Positions 44,531 to 55,075 of a DNA stretch of 64,000 nt are shown one piece after another (within the stretch, counting starts at the first letter, position 1; the number at the start of each line of letters is the position of its first letter). Source of the stretch: Coenobita brevimanus (Eukaryota; Arthropoda; Malacostraca; Decapoda; Coenobitidae); NCBI GenBank assembly GCA_032717465.1, contig CM064748.1:7129732-7193731 (forward strand), written 5' to 3'. Position numbers and translations under genes: made by a program. The notes beneath the pieces were generated by a model. The model did not search any database and was not told where the DNA came from. It saw only the letters and a program-made list of their open reading frames with translations.

Positions 44531-47500
44531 TTAGCGAGGTGGAGGATAATCCCTTACCGTAGTAATTAACTTATTTAATGGAGCACGGGCAACAACGCCA
44601 GCAGCGTCCATAAAGACGTCACCAGATCGGGCTAGGGCCGAGTCGAGCTCAGACCTGAGCATGGTGGTGGCTGGGCAGTCCAGAAGATCATGAAGAAGGG
44701 GCTCCTCACAGCTGGCCAAGCAATGTTCACACGGGTCTGGCTCCATACCCACAATTTGCTTGTAGCAGAGAAACCCAAGACGCAATCTTCGAAGCCGGAC
44801 TACAATAAAATTAGGTAGACCTGGGGGGGGCAACAGGAGGGAATAGGACGTGGCAGTAGCATACCATTTTGCAGAGCAAGAGCCCTCCGTGACCCAGAGC
44901 TGATGGTCCTCTAGGGATAGTCTTCCCATGGTGGCAGTGAGAGTGCGGATGAGGTGCAAGGGACTAGGGCGTAGTGGGAATGTGATGTCTGGGAGATCGC
45001 AAGCTGAGCACGCAGCGTCATCAGCACGCTCGTTACCACTGATTCCCACATGTCCCGGGAGCCAGTGAAGGTTAATCGTTGCGCCCCTATGGACAAGAAG
45101 TGATGCAAATGTATGAATTGCTGTTAGGAGAAAGACGTTGTCATGCAGCGAGAAGGATCGTAATCTCTGAATGGAGGAAAGAGAGTCTGTGTGGATTATG
45201 ACTCGATTGCGACGATGGTGGTAAGCATGGCGCAATGCACCCAGGATGGCCGCAAGTTCCGCCTGGAAAGCAGATACACCTGAAGAGAGTCGCCAAGCTT
45301 CCACTATTTGCCCAGAGACAAAGGCCGCTCCAGCTGCGCCATTAGAGGAAACAGAGCCATCAGTGTAATAGATGGCTGAGTCTGCTAAGGCCAGAGCTGC
45401 CACCCTACTGAGACCCTCCTGGCGAAGGAGTGCTGGAATTGAGGGGCGAGGTTTAGCCTCCGATGGACAAATAATATTAAAAAGAGGAGGATCCCATGGC
45501 GGTGGATCAACATATCCAGGAAAGAGAGAGTTGGGATCTTGACAGAGGCTTGCAGCAGCTCCCAATCCATGAATGACAGTGGCTGTGGTGCGGGCCCAGT
45601 CACGCTGAGGGGCCAGCTCGGGTGGGCAGCAGAGAAGGCGTTTTAGGAGGGCAGAGACAGGCAGGTGAGGCAGGCACTGGATCAGCTTCAGAGTGACAAT
45701 TGCCGCTCGTAATACAATGCGATGGGCCAGAGATGGCAGCCCACCCTCCATACGCAGATTGACAAGTCGGGTCCAGCGTGGAGCACCCAGCATAATGCGG
45801 AGGGCATCATTCTGGATGACCTCCAGAGATCTAGCGACTGGTGGAGCGAGTCCCGTCAAGCAGATGGCGCTGTAGTCTACTAAGGATCGGACTGCGTGTA
45901 TATAAAAAGTCCGTAGGACGGAATATGATGCCCCCAAACTCCGCTTGGATAGATAGCGGAGAGCAGCCATGCGGGTGGATGCACGCTCCCTCAGGTACCG
46001 AACGTGGCAGGAAAAGTTGAGACCCGCGTCAAGCCAGACCCCCAAGTACCGATGTGCAGTGACAAGGGAGAGCTGATGGCCACCGAGTAGCAGTGGAAAG
46101 TCTGGGGGGCGGAGTCCGAATGGCAGGCACTTGGTCTTCTGAAAGTTAATTTTGAGGCCTAACTCGGCACACTTGGCATGGAGCCGAGAAAGGTCCAAGT
46201 CAGCCTGTCTAAAACAATCCCTTCTTGTAAAGACGAGAGCAAGATCGTCCGCATAACAGAGGAGGGTGACGCCAGGCCCATAGTCGATAGTTAAGAGCCC
46301 CTCCATAAGGATATTGAAAAGGAGAGGACTTAATACGCTCCCCTGGGGCGTGCCATTTAAATGTTTGTAAAAGTGTGAGAGGTGCCCCTGAAATCTGACC
46401 CCTGCAGAGCGATCCGCAAAGAAGTCCCTAATCCAGGACAAAAGCCTGCCTCCCACACCCCTGTCTGCAAGGGCAGCCAAAATAACCGTAGGGCTGGCTA
46501 GTTCAAAAGCCTTCTCAAGGTCGAGGAAGACGGCCATCCCCCTTCCCCCTCTCAGTTCCCCAAGGAAAGACGCGAGGCAGTGAGTGGCACTCCTACCATG
46601 GTGGTAAGCGAAGATCCTGGGGTGCAGTGGTCCCAGCCGCCAAGCGAGACGAGCCCGCACAACCCTCTCAGCCGTTTTAGCGATACAGCTAAGAAGGGAG
46701 ATGGGGCGCATGGCGGTAGAATCTTGAGGCTTAGGAATCGGGTGAATAACAGCCGCCTTCCACGACCTTGACAGACGCCCCTCAGACCACGAGAGGTTGA
46801 TTAGATCAAGTAGGCGCTCGCTGCCGCAATCTCCAGCGTGTGACAGGAGTGAATATGTAATCCCGTCCAGTCCAGGCGCAGAGTCCCCCCTGTGGTGCAG
46901 TGCTTTTAGAACCTCCCCGCTGGTGATGGGACAATCAGCTGGGTCTGGCCTATCACAGGCAGCCTGAACTGCCGTGGCACGAGCGGTGCATAGCTGAGCC
47001 TGCAGAATCTGGACGGATTGTGGGAGATTGCTTGAAGCAGAGCGATCTGCGAAGTGCTGAGCGAGGCGGCTGGCCTCCGCGGCAGGATCAGGATGCGAGG
47101 GCGGACGAGGAGGACGTGGATCGGAGATGGACCTGATTCTCCTCCACATCTCCCTGAGTGTGGTGTGAGCGTCTAGGGTACGACACCATCCAATCCACGC
47201 CTCCTCCTTGAGGCGGCATTTCTTTGTGGCGACATGTCGCGTGACAGCCACCAGGTACCGACGGTGTGGAGATGTGCGACGCCGTCGGTACTGCCTGCGT
47301 GCCGCATTGAGCCGCCGGTTCAATTCCTCGACCCTGTCGCAGTAAATCCAGCCGTCCCGATAGCACCTCGCGGATCGACGCTGCAGGGGGATAGCAAGAG
47401 AGGCAGCCTGTGAAAAGATACTCGCCACCTGATCTGCTCGTCTCTCGAGGTCTGAGGCGGGAGGAGATGCAGCAAAGGCCCCAGCTAAGGCCTGGGCAAA

Positions 47501-48208
47501 CGCCACCCAGTCGGCCCTACGGAAGTCCCACCGCAGAGGAGGGGGCGGCGTCGGTGGGAGTGGAGCAGTTGGCAGAGTGACCTCTAGGGCAAAATGATCA
47601 CTAGCAAGGTGAGGGTGCAGTGACCATGTTGCCGAGCCCGCAAGGGGGGAGGACACAAACGCCAAGTCCAGATGCCCCCCGTCAATGTGTGTGGCCTCAG
47701 TGGTGTCGTTTAATAGGGAAACATCACCCACCTCCTCCAGTATTAAAGAGGTGTGTCGTCCTGCATCGTTGGGCCGAAGAGGCGAAGAGAGCAGGGCATG
47801 GTGGGCATTGAAGTCGCCCCCAATGTACACAGCTCCCCTGGCAGCTTGGGAGAAAAGTTCCCCCAACTACAGGGTGCTCCTCTGGCTCCGGTATACATTG
47901 TATACCGTCAGGGGCGACATCGCCAGATGGAGAACCACGCCCTGAACCTCCACATCAGGTCCACAGAAAGGAGGGGGCTCACAATCCGTGCACGCGATGT
48001 GGTCCCGGACCAGAACGGCACATCCCCGTGTAACGCCACGAATATACGGGAGGAGATGGGTGGTGTATCCCGAGAGATGGAAAGTGGAATTGCCCGGGAG
48101 CAGGGTCTCCTGCAGGAGAATGACATGAGGGCGGTCCTTTGCGGCCGCTTCCTGCAAAAGGGGGAGCTTGCTCCGTGCTCCCACACAATTCCACTGGAGG
48201 AGCCTGAG
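44531..48208 (-). pseudogene. ORF2 polyprotein of element 1: endonuclease, RT, RNase H, CCHC; one in-frame TAG
   Basis: Endonuclease: LRLLQWNCVGARSKL and VILLQETLLPGN upstream of an in-frame TAG at 47,867-47,869; beyond it YIGGDFNAHH and LASDHFALEV. Counting from the codon after the TAG (1,111 codons): RT at about 372-600 with AVIHPIPKPQ, AVFLDLEKAFE, LNGTPQGSVLSPLLFN and LCYADDLALV (catalytic Asp at 540-541). RNase H spans 833-955, with YYTDGS, AELAAILGAL, IIHTDSLSS and WLPGHVGISGNERAD, all catalytic acids present. A C-terminal zinc motif CEHCLASCEEPLLHDLLDC lies at about 1,047-1,065. The start codon is unresolved because no ATG precedes the endonuclease closely; translation after gag may be non-canonical. 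The arrangement is typical of I/R1-group elements. The TAG is the only break seen. Confidence 0.9.
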
Positions 48209-48423
48209 AGAGGGGTCTACTGGCCGTCCGGCGACAGCTGCGGACGGTCGTTCTCCTGCAGCAGTGGTGAGGCCCTGTCCATCACTTTGGACCCAGATGG
48301 TGTTAGGGTTTGCCCCAAACGATGGCGATGACGAGGCAGCTGTGCGGTGGAAGACAGAGCATTGGGAGGTCGTGGCTTGACCCTCTTGGACGGGCGAGCT
48401 GTCCTGTGCGATGTGGGACGGGG

Positions 48424-50256
48424 TCACCCTGCCGAACGAGCTGGGCGGCGAGGGGACAGAGGAGCACCTAGGCTTGCCATCTTCCTCTCGATCGCCTGGT
48501 CCACAAGGCGATTGGCAGCTTCGGCAAGGGGCTCTGTTGGGAGAGGGATGTCGAGGGTTAAAGCTACTGTCTTCGCTAGGGTCATCGCGAGCTCTGTGGC
48601 AAAGGTCCTGAGCTCCTCCGTTGTGAACGAGATCACCGGAGGAGCAGGAGCGGGGGGTGGACTGGGTGTGGAGCCAGACACTGGTGGCGGAATTGTCAGT
48701 GACCCACTGGTCGCTACAGTTGGAAGTGGTGGCGAGACAGGCGGCTGTTGGCGGTGGACCTCTGCTGTGGTCTGGACCACAGTGAGAGCTGAGGGCAATG
48801 GAGGGAACTCCTGGTCGCTGAGAGGTGGTGGGCGCTGGATGAGAGGGCGGCGCTGTTGTCCCCAGATGAAAGTGCCAGGGGGAGCTGGAGTGGCGCTGGT
48901 GGCCTGGTGCTCCTGCACAAAAGCAACCTGCCTCTCTCGACCCTGGTTCACTCGGTGAACCCTCGCAGGGCAACTGGGGTGCCAGGCGTGGTTTCGTCCG
49001 GAGCAGTTAGGGCACTTGGCCGCAATTGGTTGGTTTGCCTTGAACCGCTGCAGGCACTCGTCCGTGTCGTGGGCGCCACTGCACATGCCGCAGATGACGG
49101 GGTGGTTGCAGTTGGCATGGTGGTGCCCGTAGCGTTGGCAGCGGTAGCAACGGAGTGGCTCCGGGGTGAAGGGGCGAAGGTGATATTTTCCCCAGTTCCC
49201 CAGGTCGATCGCAGGGATCAGAGGACCCCGCAGGGTGACAATGACCTGACAAGTCTCCTCCCGGGTCCGCGCTTTCTGGCAGCGGGTTGCCTCTTCGACC
49301 TGAGGGTGGTGAAGCAGGATCTCCGTAGGCATTCTCAAGGGATAACCCATGACAACTGCCTTCGTAGACTGTTGGCCAGGCGTCAGCTCGACTAGCTTCA
49401 CAGGGCAGGCCTCGTCCTGCAGAGCTGTTCTCAAGAGGTCGTAGGCTCCCTCGTCCTTCGGCACCAACACCGAGCTTCCATCCCGACCTATCAGGTTGGA
49501 GCAGCGTAGCTCTGGCAGGTGACGCTCTAGTGCAGCCACGGCGTCGTAACTCGTCGCATGCCCGTCCTGTACCGGCACACGGAAAGCTGGGAATGCAGAG
49601 CGGGGCGGCGGACGCACAGCTGCTGACACGGAGGGACGAGCAACAGAAGGACCCCTGAGGGGAGGCCCAGTGCGTACTGCCAGAGAAGGGCCGTTTCCCT
49701 GGCGAGCACGCCTCGATCCCTTGCGTACCACGGGGGTGAAACCCTCATCTTCATGCAGAGCGGGATCAGCAGAGGGGGAGATCTGAGTCGCAGCAGGAGC
49801 CTCCGACGGGACCTCCAGCCGCTTGAGAATGCGAGAACTAGCCGGCCTAGGCTCGTGAGAGGGTGCGCAGGTGGGAGCGCGAGGCTGCGGATCGAGGGAT
49901 CAGTTCACGGGAGTGCCTTGCCGCGGAGTAGGGCTGGCATCTGCACTTAGAGAAGCTGAAGTGCCCTTGGTGGAAGAGAGAGATGGTGGAGCAGGTGCAA
50001 CCTCCTCCATAGCCTCATGTCGGCGGGCTGCCTTAGCAGAACGGGTAGAGTCACCATGCAAGCGAGGTACCACTCCCGTAGACTTGGGTGTAGAGGGGTT
50101 AGCACAGGAAACCTCGTGAGCTGATGAGTGGGAGCTTGAGTCAGAGCAGTGACACTCCCGCTTCGTGCCTGTGGCAGGACACGGGATGGAGGGCCTCGAC
50201 TGAGGAAGTGGGAGGCGGGAATGCCCCTGGGGCCTAGGGATGCTGGATCCCTTCAT
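48424..50256 (-). pseudogene. ORF1 (gag) of element 1, one in-frame TGA
   Basis: A single reading frame of about 610 codons from ATG 50,256 (MKGSSIPRPQ), interrupted only by TGA at 49,900-49,902. The N-terminal third is Ser/Pro/Thr-rich. The block DEGFTPVVRKGSRRA near 49,745 corresponds to DDGFTLVSNRKN in element 2. The core contains VTLRGPLIPAIDLGNWGKYH and LRPFTPEPLRCYRCQRYGHH. Three CCHC knuckles follow: CYRCQRYGHHHANC, CGMCSGAHDTDEC and CPNCSGRNHAWHPSC. A Pro-rich stretch and a helical C-terminus complete it. Gag binds element RNA. The stop would yield a 118-residue N-terminal peptide unless it is read through. Confidence 0.85.
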
Positions 50257-50291
50257 TTGCTCACAGAAGCAACCAAAAAAAAAACTCAGTC

Positions 50292-50328
<37 letters not shown>

Positions 50329-50860
50329 CTCACACACACAACCACTCAAACAGCACAAACAAAAAAAACAGCAAAAGTGGTCAGGTCCCTACAGTGACGG
50401 GCAACCTATGCTCCCCGCCCTCTAAAGGGCGATGGGAGGCCCCGCCACTGCCCCTTTCGGGTTTTCCCTAATCTAACAGAGCCGCCCTCACCGCCTCCTA
50501 TAACCAGGCCCTAAAGGCCCCCCTTCATGGAAGTGCCCTAACGGCACCCCTTCAGGGTTCAGCGTCGTACTACGGTGAGGGACACTAACTGCAGGCAAAA
50601 AAAAAAAAAAAAAACACCCACACCCACACGCACAGTCACAAACACACACACACTCCCACTCACACCCAGGCAATCGGAGACAAAGTCCCAGAAAAAACCT
50701 GGAAAACAGCAAAAATTCTTCTCAGTGCCAGAGACTAAGTCTCAAAACTGGCAAAACTGAGAAAACAGGCGAAAAATCGCCACTAGTAAATCAGACTAAG
50801 TCCAGCACGAGTGAGAAAACAGTCAGGGCTCTGCATCAGACGGTGTCTAGGCAGGGAGTG
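50257..50860 (-). other. 5' untranslated leader of element 1
   Basis: Contains GAACCCTGAAGGGG, GCCTGGTTATAGGAGG and GAAAGGGGCAGTGGCGGGG on the minus strand, in the same order as the leaders of elements 2 and 3. A (CA)n and T-run zone (50,290-50,330 and 50,597-50,614) lies among them. No coding potential. Confidence 0.75.
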
Positions 50861-50871
50861 GGTCACCTGCC
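50861..50871 (-). other. Target-site repeat, middle copy (GGCAGGTGACC)
   Basis: Separates two insertions at the H2A start site. It is the 3' flank of the 673-bp element and the 5' flank of element 1. Confidence 0.75.
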
Positions 50872-51544
50872 GTTGTTGTTGTTGTGATATTCTCCCCACA
50901 ACATGGTGGGGAACGGGCAAACAAAGAGCCCATCAAAGATAGGCGAAAATAGCTCCAATAAAGGAGCAAAGCAGGGACGAAGACTGGCAGACAGGGCAAG
51001 GGCGGCAGAGGAAGGGAACGAGGCGATGATGGAAACAACCCGATGATCGAGGAGGCGAGGGGGAGAGCGGTAGACAGCACGGCGCCGATGGAGAGGGCGC
51101 CAGCATACTCAGGTAGAAACCCCCAAACGACGGTGATGGTATGCGGCCGGCTGCTCCGATGTTAACCGAGGGCAGAGAGGGACGAGAGCATGATGGACAA
51201 AACGGCGCCGATGGTAGGGCGCCGAAGCTCAGGTTGAAGTCCCGAACTCTGCCCTCAACCCCCATCTGACTCGCTCCAGCTCTCCACAGCAGCAGGTGGA
51301 AGCGTGGAGGGTAGGCCCGGTCCTGGTGGACACGAAGGGCACAACCCCGGTCAAGGTAGTGGCGGAGGAATGGCGGTCGGCCATGGAAAGGGCGGACAGC
51401 CTACATCTCCTGGTGGGCTGACCAGGGCACTCCCGAAGGTGGAAAGGACAGGCCTGACCCTCAGCTGAAACGGCTGCTGTGGAGAGCTGGTCCCGCCGGG
51501 AACAGCGGTGGAGGTGTTGCCTCGGCGAGAGGTGGACTGCGAGT
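50872..51544 (-). mobile_element. 673-bp non-autonomous relative inserted at the H2A start site
   Basis: Minus strand. It starts ACTCGCAGTCCACC just after the TATA-proximal target repeat and ends with GGGCTCTTTGTTTGCCCG, the hairpin CCCCACCATGTTGTGGGG and ATATCACAACAACAACAAC. This is the same 3' architecture as element 1. The body carries two imperfect copies of a block containing CATCGGCGCCGT, about 110 bp apart, and no convincing protein. It is either an internally deleted element or a SINE-like parasite that uses the 3' end of the larger family. Confidence 0.65.
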
Positions 51545-51700
51545 GGTCACCCGCCCGCAACCTTCCCTTAAATACCCGTCTTCCCGATCCGGCCCCATCC
51601 CACCCGCGAATGGGAACGAGGCAGAAGCCGGGCTGCGATCGGGCAGCAATCACATATAAGGATTTCAGCAAGCGCGTCCCCCATGTCGACTCAGTCTCTC
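51545..51700. promoter_or_regulatory. Divergent H2A/H2B promoter with target-site repeat
   Basis: The minus-strand H2A TATA (GGTATTTAAGGG, T at 51,574) and plus-strand H2B TATA (CATATAAGG, 51,653-51,661) are about 80 bp apart. The H2A start site, predicted near 51,545, coincides with GGCGGGTGACC (51,545-51,555) and with the 5' end of the inserted element, so the H2A promoter now faces the retroelements. The H2B start lies near 51,685, in an undisturbed leader. Confidence 0.85.
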
Positions 51701-51753
51701 GCTCGCTCCCGCACCGTGCACATAGTAGTACCGTCTGACTCGTCAGCGACGCC

Positions 51754-52125
51754 ATGCCACCCAAGACCTCCGGAAAGGCTGCTAAGAAGGCTGGCAAGGC
51801 CCAGAAGGCCATTGCCAAGGGAGACAAGAAGAAGAAGCGTAGGAGGAAGGAGAGCTACAGCATCTACATCTACAAAGTGCTCAAGAAGGTCCACCCTGAC
51901 ACCGGCGTTTCCTCCAAGGCGATGTCTATCATGAACTCTTTCGTGAATGACATCTTCGAGCGCATTGCTGCAGAGGCTTCACGCCTGGCACACTACAACA
52001 AGCGTTCAACCATCACCAGCCGGGAGATCCAGACGGCTGTCAGGCTGCTCCTCCCTGGCGAGCTGGCCAAGCACGCCGTGTCTGAAGGCACCAAGGCTGT
52101 CACCAAGTACACCTCCTCAAAGTAG
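51754..52125 (+). CDS. H2B: Histone H2B
   Basis: 123 codons. The basic tail [19 protein letters not shown] and [20 protein letters not shown] are followed by the histone fold ([38 protein letters not shown]) and the C-terminal helix [20 protein letters not shown] with the ubiquitylation lysine. It pairs with H2A in the nucleosome. The promoter is 70 bp upstream and the stem-loop follows 33 bp after the stop, so this copy looks complete. Small differences from usual arthropod H2B (R for K in the RKRK run, K for Q before VHPDTG) are mild. Confidence 0.97.
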   Translation: MPPKTSGKAAKKAGKAQKAIAKGDKKKKRRRKESYSIYIYKVLKKVHPDTGVSSKAMSIMNSFVNDIFERIAAEASRLAHYNKRSTITSREIQTAVRLLLPGELAKHAVSEGTKAVTKYTSSK

Positions 52126-52158
52126 AGAGGTTACGCTCTTGGCCATTTCAACATTTCC

Positions 52159-52174
52159 GGCTCCAATCGGAGCC
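52159..52174 (+). terminator. Histone 3' stem-loop of H2B
   Basis: GGCTCCAATCGGAGCC: 6-bp stem and 4-nt loop 33 nt after the stop. The loop AATC is less usual than TTTC-type loops. An A/G-rich AAAAAGGGGAAAGA follows. Confidence 0.93.
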
Positions 52175-52199
52175 ACAAGATTTTCGATAAAAAGGGGAA

Positions 52200-52648
52200 A
52201 GACAGACTTACAAATTATCCTCTCAGGAACTCTGGTTTATCGACCTTTTTTTTTCCTCTCTCTCTCTTTTTTCCCTTCATGTCTTTCTTTCTTCCTTTTT
52301 TCCCTTCATGTCTTTCTTTCTTCCTTTTTTCCCTTCATGTCTTTCTTTCTTTCTTTCTTTCTTTTCCGCAACGGTGGTTTGGGATGGGCACAATCGAAAT
52401 GTTTTGAACTAGGGTTGGGGGTTAAAACAATAGAGTCAAAATAAAAGAGTAAGTATGGGCGTGCGCGCCTTCTGGTTCATCTGGAGAACCAACAACAACA
52501 ACAACGCACCGTCGCCCCAAGAAGTGACGGCACAGTTTCAGATTGCTGCGGTCACTCTCCACTCCCATACGTTCTATGAAAACAGTGAATATAAGGTAAA
52601 CATTCAATGCCTTCATCACGTCATGCCAAATAACGTATTTATCATGAA
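52200..52648. repeat. Non-coding; about 28-bp pyrimidine-rich repeat, three copies
   Basis: TTTTTCCCTTCATGTC plus TTTCTTTCTTCC repeats about three times at 52,267-52,345, then (CTTT)n. A CAACAACAACAACAACG tract lies at 52,489-52,505. No gene. Confidence 0.75.
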
Positions 52649-53814
52649 ATGCGTGGCTTTAACAGACACACATACGGTACTCCAGAATATCCCGGAGAAT
52701 ACCATAGTATCCCCGACAACAGGGCGAACCAGAAACAACGGAGTTCGCCCACGAGAATGCTGACACCCCCACTCGGACCCCACGGGGTAGCCGCCACTAG
52801 CCATCACCACTCCGGGCAACAACGACGCATGTCAGCCCGGGCCGTGCGCCCCTGTGACATTCAACCACCACGCCGCCGCCACCATAGGCGAAAGACACTA
52901 CCTTCGCATGGCGGAATCACTGAGTTAGCTAGGGGTGGAGTCAGAAACTATACTCCGGGCAGCGCCCCTAAGGTAGAGACGATATATGGTCGCTCTAATA
53001 GTGTCAAGGTAGAGACGATCTATGGTCGCTCCCATCAAAACCCGGTAGAGACGATCAATGGTCGCTCCCATAAAAACAAGGTAGAGACGATCTATGGTCG
53101 CTCCCATAAAAATCAGGTAGAGACGATCAATGGTCGCTCCCTGAAAGCTCAGGTAGAGACGATCGACGGTCGCTCCCTCAGCACTCCGGTAGAGACGATC
53201 AATGGTCGCTCCCATAAAAAAAGATAGAGACGATCTATGGTCGCTCGCATAAAAATCAGGTAGAGACGATCAATGGTCGCTCCCTGAAAGCTCAGGTAGA
53301 GACGATCAACGGTCGCTCCCTCAGCACTCCGGTAGAGACGATCAATGGTCGCTCCCATAAAAACAAGGTAGAGACGATCTATGGTCGCTCCTATAAAAAT
53401 CAGGAAGAGACGATCAATGGTCGCTCCCTGAAAGCTCAGGTAGAGACGATCCACGGTCGCTCCCTCAGCACTCCGGTAGAGACGATCGATGGTCGCTCCC
53501 AGGGTATAGTAAGGAGGAAAGACCTCCCTGTCTCCCCCGGCCTCTGTTCCCTGCGCGAGGCCCTTGAGAAGACCCACCTGTCGGGCCCCCGTGACAGCCG
53601 CTACCGCAGTCCTCCCCTGTCGGCGCCCCTGCTCATAGGAGACCGCAGTCCGTCGCCTCTTCCGGCCCGCCCTAGGACACCCGGGCGAGACCTCACCACG
53701 CCCCCGCGACGCCGGGACCTGACCCAGAGGTTCCTAGCCCTCTTCGGCCCCAGTCCCAAGGGCCTTACACCGGAGCCCAGTCCGGAAACCCCCGGACGTG
53801 AGAGGACGCCCTAG
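52649..53814 (+). pseudogene. Hypothetical repeat protein frame with 12-residue repeats, one frameshift
   Basis: ATG 52,649 opens a basic, Pro/His/Arg-rich start (CDIQPPRRRHHRRKTLPSH), then 15 tandem units like VETIYGRSHKNQ (52,973-53,500). A 1-nt deletion in the seventh unit (AAAAAAAGATAGAG instead of AAAAACAAGGTAGAG) shifts the frame. After it the units and a GC-rich tail run in one frame to TAG at 53,812-53,814, with KDLPVSPGLCSLREALEKTH and RRRDLTQRFLALFGPSPKGL. The periodicity alone keeps the repeats open, but the open non-repetitive ends suggest a former coding sequence. It matches no family I recognise. Confidence 0.35.
52973..53500. repeat. 36-bp minisatellite with a four-unit higher-order repeat
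   Basis: Fifteen units of GGTAGAGACGATCNATGGTC plus GCTCCCATAAAAANCA. Unit variants recur in the order CCCATAAAAACAA, CCCATAAAAATCA, CCTGAAAGCTCA, CCTCAGCACTCC, three times over, giving a 144-bp higher-order period. Each unit can form GAG(A)CGA/TCGCTC hairpins. Confidence 0.92.
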
Positions 53815-55030
53815 CGAGTCGCCCCGTGCCCTCCCGGCTCGCCCTACCCTGACGACGCCCTCAGTCCGACCGGATCATCACTGAGGTAACCGTGTTTCTC
53901 TCCACGAGAAATACGAGTGATCCTGTAATAATCGTGAAGTAGGTTAAGTGTGACTCCTTTCCTCTTAGAATAAGACTAGTGCAGTAATTTCATGTAATTT
54001 CCATTGGGGTAAACCAGGACATAATCCTCCGTTAAAGGGCGAGAATGTGGGTAGAGACCTCAAGTGAAAATACGTGCGAGTGTCATCCCGAAGTTTTCTA
54101 AGGACTTCTCTCTAGAGCCCGAAGAAAGGCTAACACATTATTGGAGTGCTATTGGCTAAGCTCTGAGTAATATAATGGAATAGAATTTACGAGGGTTCCG
54201 ACCTTGTTAGGCGTTGGGAAGTGTGAGTCTACATAACATACCGGGGAGATGTGTAATATATAAGTTGTGCCGACAGAAACCTAGTGTCACCAAAACAACG
54301 AGGACAGCAAGTAATAACTATATTCCCCTGCTCCGCACGCTATCCCTAAAAACTCTTTCCACTCCTCACCCCCGCCCTTAAAGTCCAAATAAGAACCAGA
54401 GTTAATTGTCAAAGAATTCTTGCCAACAGAAAACACCTAAACTCCCTTGCTAATATCGGGCCTCATTAAATATTACCATAACTTCCCCCTCGCCGTTCTA
54501 AGTCACTCTCCGTGTCTCCCTACTTCCCCCCCTCCTGGTAGATCACAAACCCCCCCCCCTTCTCCCCTCACGCGCTCCGCGCGCACGGGTATTTACTGTA
54601 CTCCTAGTACTAAGATTTGTTGTATTGTCATTAATATCTAGGAAGCTAGTATCCTGCGAGATACACAATATTTTAGATAAGGTTTTGTATTGCTCTATAT
54701 TGTGATGTAATGTCTACTGAAATGTCTTGTGTCTGACTGAAATAATACACGTGTATGGTGTTGCCGAAGGTTTTTATGTCCTGCCTCTCTTCATTGCACT
54801 AGCTCCGGTCTCGAAAGAGGACCCCGCTCCGTGTTGAGTTGATTTGGGACGAGAAGTCGAGCCAAATTCTACTCAGCATTACATATCATATCGCGAAAGT
54901 AAGGATGTAAGATGAATAACAGGAGGCAGTGGTATATTAGATGGTAACACTTAGTTATCTTTCCCGTTTTGAATGAATGTGAAATGTATTAATTTCGCGC
55001 GCGGTGGCCAGTACGCCTATAACTCCCGGT
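53815..55030. other. No gene recognised; possible retroelement flank
   Basis: A mixed region with C-rich tracts (54,530-54,575) and a possible polymerase-II leader near 54,255 (ATATATAAG). No histone gene or clear ORF. It may be the 3' part of whatever brought in the 36-bp repeat. Confidence 0.4.
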
Positions 55031-55031
55031 C

Positions 55032-55075
<44 letters not shown>

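Larger units (their letters stand above)
44435..50860 (-). mobile_element. Histone-start-site non-LTR retrotransposon, element 1 (about 6.4 kb, near full length)
   Basis: Minus strand. The 5' end is near 50,860 (ACTCCCTGCCTAGACACC). A structured leader runs to 50,257, then ORF1 gag (50,256-48,424), ORF2 (about 48,208-44,531) and a short 3' end with the hairpin CCCAGGAAACTGGG, ATATCC and CACAACAACACAACA, ending at 44,435. It lies in the sense direction between the H2A promoter and coding region. It is flanked by near-identical 11-bp repeats, and a 673-bp relative is inserted immediately upstream at the same site. One in-frame stop in each ORF is the only obvious damage. Confidence 0.9.

Noticed and set aside
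47867..48973. ORF2 of element 1 starting at the ATG far upstream inside gag (48,973)
   Set aside because: That start would overlap gag by about 550 bp with a non-conserved extension; homology starts only near 48,208.
48347..49395. Plus-strand frames of 179-203 codons opposite the element 1 gag
   Set aside because: GC-rich antisense shadows; the gag zinc knuckles lie on the minus strand.
52973..53500. CRISPR array
   Set aside because: Regular 36-bp units without unique spacers in a eukaryotic histone spacer; it is a minisatellite.
52925..53577. Minus-strand frames with GATIDRLYL repeats as a real protein
   Set aside because: The 36-bp period keeps any open frame open on both strands; the plus-strand frame has better non-repetitive flanks, so only that one is kept, at low confidence.
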